From DATAYF01 sp036272735 (GTDB lineage: Bacteria; Chloroflexota; Ktedonobacteria; Ktedonobacterales; Ktedonobacteraceae), in the NCBI GenBank assembly GCA_036272735.1, contig DATAYF010000187.1:1-11036 (forward strand): 11,036 nt of DNA, read 5' to 3'. A program made the position numbers and the translations under genes. Of the stretch, positions 6,773 to 11,036 are shown piece by piece (within the stretch, counting starts at the first letter, position 1; the number at the start of each line of letters is the position of its first letter). The notes beneath the pieces were generated by a model. That model was not told the origin of the DNA. It saw only the letters and a list, made by a program, of their open reading frames with translations, and did not search any database.

Positions 6773-7420
6773 TCATGGTAAATTCAATGACGGTGTATAC
6801 GCATGCAAATCATACCTCTCTGTTTCTACTTTCGGATCGGAAAAAGATTCCTCCAGGCCAGTAACGACCGGCGCTGTTTGTAATGCTTGCCCCATCTGTT
6901 GCCAGATCGCTTGCCAGGCACGATTGAGTTCACTATTCTCGCCCTCAATGACTTGCCAGGTTTTTTCAAAGCGGCTCGTAACAGCGTTTGTCTCCACCTT
7001 CAATGTGCAAATTGGCATACTATCGTCTTCATGCGATGTCGTCTGAATAGTAGTGGGCAGATTTTCCAACGAACCTATCCACTGTTGCAGTAACTCCAAT
7101 GGTATTTGCACAAATTTGGCTGGTATCGTAAATGGCGTATCATACGGGGTTGCATGGGTGGTGGGTGCGATGTTTGGATTATCCCAATAAATGGCACGGA
7201 GTATGGCATCCTTTGGATTGCCCGGATCTAAAATGGTATACACGGCCCGCGATTCGATCATCGGCTTCGCTGTTATGCCTTTGCGCATGGCAAGGCGCAG
7301 AACACCCGTACCACTCAAAGAATTACCTGGATCAGGATGCTGTATATAGTCCGGACCAACCCAAAGGTTATACGCTGTCCGGCGCACACGACCATAAAAT
7401 GTTCCCTTAACGTTAGGCAT
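6773..7420 (-). CDS. Hypothetical protein, 215 residues
   Basis: I do not recognise this protein. It has no signal peptide, membrane helix, cysteine cluster or nucleotide-binding motif; its single Cys is in the segment MPICTLKVETN. The first 140 residues are rich in Pro, Thr, Gly and beta-prone stretches (KGTFYGRVRRTAYNLWVG, TPFTIPAKFVQIPLELL). Residues 143-180 look helical (VTSRFEKTWQVIEGEN, LNRAWQAIWQQMGQAL). The C-terminus (YTPSLNLP) is extended. The start is well supported by AGGAG (complement of 7431-7435) ten bases upstream. It is on the same strand as the 456-residue gene and the partial gene further right, from which the decayed TnpB element now separates it. Before the insertion the upstream gap would have been short, so the three may have formed one transcription unit (inference). 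A palindrome at 7478-7495 sits upstream. Confidence 0.75.
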   Translation of the reverse strand: MPNVKGTFYGRVRRTAYNLWVGPDYIQHPDPGNSLSGTGVLRLAMRKGITAKPMIESRAVYTILDPGNPKDAILRAIYWDNPNIAPTTHATPYDTPFTIPAKFVQIPLELLQQWIGSLENLPTTIQTTSHEDDSMPICTLKVETNAVTSRFEKTWQVIEGENSELNRAWQAIWQQMGQALQTAPVVTGLEESFSDPKVETERYDLHAYTPSLNLP

Positions 7421-7470
7421 ATGTATTTTTCTCCTGCATCTTAAGCAGCGATTTACGGAAATGGTTCAAT

Positions 7471-7498
7471 ATTATCTGATTGGCGGACGCCAATCCAA
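7471..7498 (-). promoter_or_regulatory. Candidate promoter with embedded operator-like palindrome upstream of the 215-residue gene
   Basis: On the minus strand, TTGGAT (complement of 7493-7498) is followed after 16 bp by GATAAT (complement of 7471-7476). The spacer and part of the -35 region are filled by a palindrome, GATTGGCG-TC-CGCCAATC at 7478-7495, with perfect 8 bp arms around a 2 bp centre. A repressor bound there would block the promoter. The -35 box is weak, and this stretch may once have lain next to, or inside, the 3' end of the upstream gene. Confidence 0.35.
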
Positions 7499-7524
7499 TA
7501 ATTACAGAAAACCGAGCGCGAAAG

Positions 7525-7546
7525 CCCTCGTCTTTTGAAGCGGGGG
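7525..7546 (+). repeat. Left-end subterminal hairpin of the TnpB element
   Basis: CCCTCG (7525-7530) pairs with CGGGGG (7541-7546), with one T-G wobble, around a 10-nt loop TCTTTTGAAG. It matches the right-end hairpin in orientation and loop, as expected of IS200/IS605 ends that are recognised as single-stranded hairpins. Confidence 0.55.
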
Positions 7547-7619
7547 ATGAAGCGCCGTTCCTTCGAGGAGGGGAAGAGGCGGCAGGCAGTCAGACAAACA
7601 AAACACGGATCAGAAACAC

Positions 7620-7648
7620 TTGACACCGCACAGGGAAGCTGCTATCCC
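7620..7648 (+). promoter_or_regulatory. Candidate promoter of the tnpB remnant
   Basis: A perfect TTGACA at 7620-7625 is followed after 17 bp by TATCCC at 7643-7648, preceded by TG at 7640-7641 as in extended -10 promoters. The -10 match is poor. CAGGGA/TCCCTG (7631-7636, 7645-7650) forms a small hairpin over it. Confidence 0.35.
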
Positions 7649-7698
7649 TGGAACAGACGTTCTTTTAGCACCCAGGAGCCTGTAAGACAAAGCAGCGT

Positions 7699-9313
7699 AT
7701 GAAGAAGCAATAGAAGCAAAAGCACCAGACGCCCACTTTTTTACTGGAACTGCCTCTGGTCATTTCCGCAAGCCAGGCGGCGCGGATCCGGGCTCATCTG
7801 GAAAGCAGGACGAGCGCTCTACAATGCGCTCCTCTCAGAGGGGCAACGCCGTCTGCGTCGCATGCGGGCTGATCCTGCCTGGCAGGCTGCACGAGCCATA
7901 CCTCGGGCCCAAAAGAAAGCACGCGCCTCCGCCTTCACCACTCTGCGCGCGCAGTACGGCTTTAGCGAGTACGCTCTGCATACCTACGCCACAACGGCGT
8001 GTTGCTGTTGGATTGCTGAGCACATCGATGCCGTGCTGGCGCAGACCCTGGCTACCCGCGCCTATCGTGCCCTCAACCGTGTGTGTCTGGGGCACGCTCG
8101 CCGTGTGCGCTTCAAAAGCCGGGGGCGAGGACTCGGAAGCCTGGAGAACAAACGCAACGATACCGGCTTGCGCTTTGTGCTTCAGTCACCAAAGCCAGGG
8201 CAATCACGGCTGGCTGATCTGGAAAGGTAACCGGATCGAAGCGCTCATCGACTGGGAGGACCCGGTAGTCACTCATGGTCTGACCCACCCAATCAAGTAT
8301 TGCCGACTGATCCAACGCCAGGCCAGCAGCGCGCGTGCTGCCGGAGCAGATGATCACGGCTACCGGTACTTTGTGCAACTGGCGCTGGAGGGCACGCCCC
8401 TGCAGAAACCCAAGCATGCCATTGGCACCCAAATTATTGGCTTGGATTTGGGACCTTCCAGCATTGCCGTCGTGCCAGGGGAGGCAGAGGCCATGCTCTC
8501 GGTCTTCTGCGAGGAGCTCGCTGCCGACGAGAAGGCCATGCGCCGAGTGCTTCGCAAGATGGACCGGCAGAGGCGGGCGGCGAACCCCGAGCACTACGAC
8601 GAACGCGGGCGCATCAAGAAACGGGTCGGCAAAAAGCCGCGGGTCTGGAAACAGAGCAAGAGCTACCAGAAGAGGCGGCAGCGCAAAGCCACCCGCGAAC
8701 GCCAACTGGCCGCTCACCGTAAAAGCTTGCATGGCCAAAGGGTCCATGCAATCGTGGAGGTGGGCAACACCGTCATCCTCGAAAAGATTTCCTATACGGC
8801 CTGGCAGAAGCAATACGGGAAAAGCGTGGGACTGCGAGCTCCAGGGCTGTTTCTAGCACTGCTCAGACGCACCGGGGCCACGCACGGGCGGCACCCTGAC
8901 CGAAGTCTCCCCGCGTACCACCAGGCTGAGCCAATTCTGTCATGGCTGTGGGCAATGCGTCAAAAAGCCGCTCTCGCTGCGGCTTCACCAGTGTCCGTGT
9001 GGCATTGGCCCGGTGCAGCGGGATCTCTACTCGGCGTTTCTGGCCGTCTATCTTGATCCAGCAGAACCCATCCCCTCGTGTGCCCGGTACGTTGTTCGCC
9101 TTCGAAGGTGCGGAAGCGCGCCTGCAGGCCGCATACGAGCGAGTGCAACAACGCGCGCGAGAGGGGCAAGTATTGCCCCGAAGCCTGGGCTGTGCGCAGG
9201 CCAGAGCGCGTCGGCCTGGCAGTTCGAGTCAACCTACACAAGAGTCAGCCTTCACCCTCACCCGAGGCAGGCTGAAAGCGTGGAAGGACGGCTCCGAACC
9301 CCCGCTGCTTTAG
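7699..9313 (+). pseudogene. tnpB: Degenerate tnpB (RNA-guided nuclease of IS200/IS605 elements)
   Basis: TnpB is an omega-RNA-guided RuvC nuclease that maintains IS200/IS605 elements. The coding sequence runs through successive frames. It starts at ATG 7699 with TAG as codon 5 (7711-7713), and then has four shifts, each removed by deleting one base from a homopolymer: AAA 7802-7804, GGG 8198-8200, GGG 8886-8888 and CC 9099-9100. The repaired product is about 536 residues, a normal TnpB length. It includes the helical N-terminal region (RALYNALLSEGQRRL), RuvC-I IIGLDLGPSS (Asp at 8445-8447), RuvC-II VILEKISY (Glu at 8781-8783), a zinc ribbon CHGC..CPC (8938-9000) and RuvC-III QRDLYSAF (Asp at 9022-9024). 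All catalytic residues survive, so decay is probably recent. The stop TAG (9311-9313) lies inside the right-end hairpin. No functional protein is expected. Confidence 0.88.
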
Positions 9314-9320
9314 AACGGGG
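9300..9320 (+). repeat. Right-end subterminal hairpin of the TnpB element (3' end of a former omega-RNA)
   Basis: CCCCG (9300-9304) pairs with CGGGG (9316-9320) around CTGCTTTAGAA. The tnpB stop codon lies in the loop. In IS200/IS605 elements this region doubles as the 3' scaffold of the omega-RNA, with the guide read from the DNA just beyond the element. Confidence 0.55.
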
Positions 9321-9325
9321 AGCTT

Positions 9326-10696
9326 TCAGAAATTTCTCGTGTGCATCAGGTGGAACATCAGCGCCTGTTTATAGTCAAGAATACTGACCTGGCCAGTTTT
9401 GATGACTTGATTCGATAAATTAAGTAGCGTTGAGACGACCTGTAAGCGCGTCTCATCCACCCTACCTTGCTGACGCAGTGAATCCAGCAGTTGTAATGGG
9501 CTTTGCCCAGAGATCTCTAAACCAGCGCGAATGGCCTCGACACGCAACCAGAGAAGCAATTGGAGACGGAGTTGTTCAAAAATAGCCATGTCATCGTCCC
9601 CAATCGTCATAATGCCGCGTTGCCCTGAAGCAACATCCGTGGCGGCCGCCGTAGCTTGCGTCACCTGGCGGCTAGGCGTTGGTTTCGGCTTGGTGGCCAC
9701 CGATGGGGGAGCGGTAACAGCGGAAGCTGGCGCGACCGGCTTAGGCTTGGCAACCGGCGTCGTTGCCATCTCGGAAGGATCGACTGGGGCGTGCTGTAGC
9801 GGTTCCGACTTCCGTGGAGTGACAGGAGCATCAGCAGAGGCAGCGACCGAACCCTTGAGCCGTCCCTGGTTAGCATCCTCTGCTGCCGGGGAAAGAGGCC
9901 CAGATTGACGCACAGACGCAGGATTTTCGACGGTAGCAGCCGGTTTTTGTGCAACACCATTTCCACGTTCATAAGGTGCAGACGTTACCGGACGATTATG
10001 GAGTGGTGCCGATGGAGTTGCGATGGTGGGAGTTTTGTGTATCTCATCATATGACAACTCTCCATTCACGTTCCCCAATGGCTGCGAACGTGTCGAGTGT
10101 CGTGTGGGTGTAGGTGTATTCCCATTGGAGCTAGCTTTACCGTTCGCTGACACTGTGCTTTTCGCCTCACCGCGCAATTCTTGCAATTGTTGCTGAAGTA
10201 GCAATGTAGCAGCCGAGATTTCCTCCCAACCTGGCTCAGAGCTTCCATCAGCGTTTTGGGATAGCCACGAAACAACTGGACGCGGACTCCCAAAAGTGGA
10301 CTTCTCTTGCTTTTGCCTGGTGATATGCTTGCGTAAGCCCTGCACAACTGAAGCAGATGCCGTGCCAATAAGCATGCGTACATCCGGCATGCGTTTGCGT
10401 CCCTGGTTCCCGAAGAAGCTACGATTATGCTGGACAAACTGAATAAAGAGGCGCTCGACCTGATTCTGAAAGTCAGGGGTTGTCACATCTAACCGACTCC
10501 AGGCGGCAAAATCGAAGGAACTCAGGTACAACCAGACTTCTTGCCGCTTGGCCCGATCTACAGGACGCGTGCGCAACGAATTCGTGCGCCAGTCAAAAAA
10601 GCGTGGATAGCAAAAGTTTGCCACGAGCGTCTCAGCCAATTCTGCTTTCAAGCGCGCAAATTCAGCGGGCGGGAGTTGACCCAGGTAAATGCCCAT
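9326..10696 (-). CDS. Hypothetical protein with long disordered linker; stop codon supplied by the TnpB element
   Basis: I recognise no family for this 456-residue protein. It has three parts. Residues 1-175 are globular, with helices around FARLKAELAETLVANF and QVERLFIQFVQHNRSFF. Residues 177-361 form a low-complexity Pro/Ala/Thr/Ser/Lys linker. Residues 365-456 are strongly helical (IFEQLRLQLLLWLRVEAIRA to DYKQALMFHLMHTRNF). No signal peptide or membrane segment is seen. The start at 10694-10696 is preferred because AGAGGA (complement of 10704-10709) lies seven bases upstream. An in-frame ATG at 10789 would add 31 residues and sits 2 bp after the previous stop, but it lacks a Shine-Dalgarno site and lies in an 11 bp tandem duplication. 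The TGA stop (complement of 9326-9328) falls in the right end of the TnpB element, so the original C-terminus was probably different. Confidence 0.75.
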   Translation of the reverse strand: MGIYLGQLPPAEFARLKAELAETLVANFCYPRFFDWRTNSLRTRPVDRAKRQEVWLYLSSFDFAAWSRLDVTTPDFQNQVERLFIQFVQHNRSFFGNQGRKRMPDVRMLIGTASASVVQGLRKHITRQKQEKSTFGSPRPVVSWLSQNADGSSEPGWEEISAATLLLQQQLQELRGEAKSTVSANGKASSNGNTPTPTRHSTRSQPLGNVNGELSYDEIHKTPTIATPSAPLHNRPVTSAPYERGNGVAQKPAATVENPASVRQSGPLSPAAEDANQGRLKGSVAASADAPVTPRKSEPLQHAPVDPSEMATTPVAKPKPVAPASAVTAPPSVATKPKPTPSRQVTQATAAATDVASGQRGIMTIGDDDMAIFEQLRLQLLLWLRVEAIRAGLEISGQSPLQLLDSLRQQGRVDETRLQVVSTLLNLSNQVIKTGQVSILDYKQALMFHLMHTRNF

Positions 10697-10703
10697 CACT
10701 ACA

Positions 10704-10709
10704 TCCTCT
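10704..10709 (-). promoter_or_regulatory. Ribosome binding site deciding the start of the 456-residue gene
   Basis: AGAGGA on the minus strand, seven bases before the ATG at 10694-10696. The alternative upstream ATG (10787-10789) has no comparable site. Confidence 0.6.
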
Positions 10710-10771
10710 TTCGTTTTACCATTCCAGGCTTGGAGCCATGGGAAATCGTCACTGCTTTTGTCGTTGTGCTC

Positions 10772-10793
10772 GTCGCATACTTGTCGCATACTT
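10772..10793. repeat. Perfect 11 bp tandem duplication at a gene junction
   Basis: GTCGCATACTT occurs twice in direct succession (10772-10782 and 10783-10793). It spans two bases of the stop codon of the right-hand gene and the upstream candidate ATG of the next gene. Because 11 is not a multiple of three, the two ATGs it contains are in different frames. Confidence 0.8.
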
Positions 10794-11036
10794 ATGGTAC
10801 GAGCTGTAACTGCTTTATTTGTAAAGCGGTCGTATCGTTGGTTGATGTAACTGCGCTCGGAGCACTAACTATGTGCAAGGGAAGCCGAGCCTGTACGTTC
10901 ATTATTGTACTCGATGATTGCGTCAATGGTAAAAGGGCAATGGACATATGAGCTAGTCCATTTGGCACGCTACTGCCCTGCAAATCAAATACACGACTCT
11001 GTACTTTGATCACTGTGCCCGATTGCCAGGTATTAG
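10792..11036 (-). CDS. Hypothetical protein, C-terminal 81 residues only
   Basis: An open frame enters from the right edge of the window and ends with TAA at 10792-10794; the N-terminus is outside. The visible part starts NTWQSGTVIKVQSRVFD and is dominated by alternating hydrophobic strands (GLAHMSIALLPLTQ, NVQARLPLHIVSA) with Ser/Thr-rich turns. It ends LQIKQLQLVP and has no Cys. This suggests a beta-rich domain, perhaps extracytoplasmic, but no family is recognised. A GTG at 11011-11013 could serve as a start for a 73-residue version, but the frame stays open and protein-like upstream of it. The gene is on the same strand as the 456-residue gene and ends about 95 bp before its preferred start, or 2 bp before the alternative one, consistent with co-transcription. 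Confidence 0.6.
   Translation of the reverse strand, partial: NTWQSGTVIKVQSRVFDLQGSSVPNGLAHMSIALLPLTQSSSTIMNVQARLPLHIVSAPSAVTSTNDTTALQIKQLQLVP

Larger units (their letters stand above)
7506..9329 (+). mobile_element. Decayed TnpB-only IS200/IS605-type element
   Basis: About 1.8 kb containing only a broken tnpB and no tnpA (Y1 transposase), as in IS1341-type elements. Both ends have a similar C-rich/G-rich subterminal hairpin in the same orientation: CCCTCG..CGGGGG at 7525-7546 and CCCCG..CGGGG at 9300-9320, with related loops (CTTTTGAA and CTTTAGAA). The left flank ends in TTAC (7502-7505), the tetranucleotide used as target by IS608-type elements, and the left hairpin starts 19 nt inside. 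The right end probably lies at 9327-9329, just after the right hairpin. The exact ends are inferred to within a few bases; CAGAAA occurs at both (7505-7510 and 9327-9332). The G+C content is visibly higher than in the flanking minus-strand genes. The stretch 7550-7698 before tnpB holds no other gene. Confidence 0.75.

Noticed and set aside
8112..8813. Long open frame on the minus strand (233 codons) inside the tnpB remnant
   Set aside because: It lies antisense to well-conserved TnpB motifs, has low-complexity Leu/Ala/Pro content and no ribosome binding site; it is a by-product of the G+C-rich coding strand.
7506..9329. Possible CRISPR-Cas12-like system or novel effector
   Set aside because: RuvC and zinc-ribbon motifs do occur, but the size and end hairpins fit a TnpB insertion element; there is no repeat array and the gene is broken.
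9531..9908. Open frame on the plus strand opposite the disordered linker
   Set aside because: Ala/Gly/Ser-rich antisense shadow of the Pro/Ala/Thr linker, without a ribosome binding site or recognisable features.

Overview
The window reads as chromosomal DNA of a bacterium with a moderately high G+C content. The TnpB-family remnant resembles transposase-accessory proteins I associate with Ktedonobacteria (Chloroflexota), and the gene mix (stand-alone FtsH, small membrane proteins, many unrecognised ORFs) fits that. The taxonomic call is an inference from memory of the family, not a search result.

Left part (1-3600): an aldose 1-epimerase-family gene, then a complete monocistronic ftsH (membrane AAA+ zinc protease) with its own candidate promoter. 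A strong bidirectional terminator separates ftsH from a convergent PaaI-type hot-dog thioesterase gene on the minus strand.

Middle part (3600-6770): a 68-residue two-helix membrane protein with a clear promoter and ribosome binding site, followed by an exceptionally long (24 bp) hairpin. Next come a 177-residue highly charged protein lacking Phe, Trp and Cys, a convergent PAP2-family lipid phosphatase, and a divergently transcribed GNAT acetyltransferase with an unassigned C-terminal half. A 12-bp-stem hairpin closes the convergent acetyltransferase/hypothetical pair.

Right part (6770-11036): a minus-strand run of genes I do not recognise: the 3' end of a beta-rich protein entering from the right edge, a 456-residue protein with a long disordered Pro/Ala/Thr linker, and a 215-residue protein. 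Between the last two sits a decayed TnpB-only IS200/IS605-type element of about 1.8 kb. It has matching subterminal hairpins at both ends. Its tnpB carries one nonsense codon and four frame shifts, each explained by one extra base in a short homopolymer, while the RuvC Asp/Glu/Asp residues and the zinc-ribbon cysteines are still encoded. The right end of the element supplies the present stop codon of the 456-residue gene, so the insertion lies at or close to that gene's original 3' end.

I see no convincing new defence or catalytic system. The most notable items are the insertion at the stop codon, the uniform +1 decay of tnpB, the replaced pore-loop phenylalanine in FtsH, the 24 bp hairpin, and the unrecognised minus-strand gene set.
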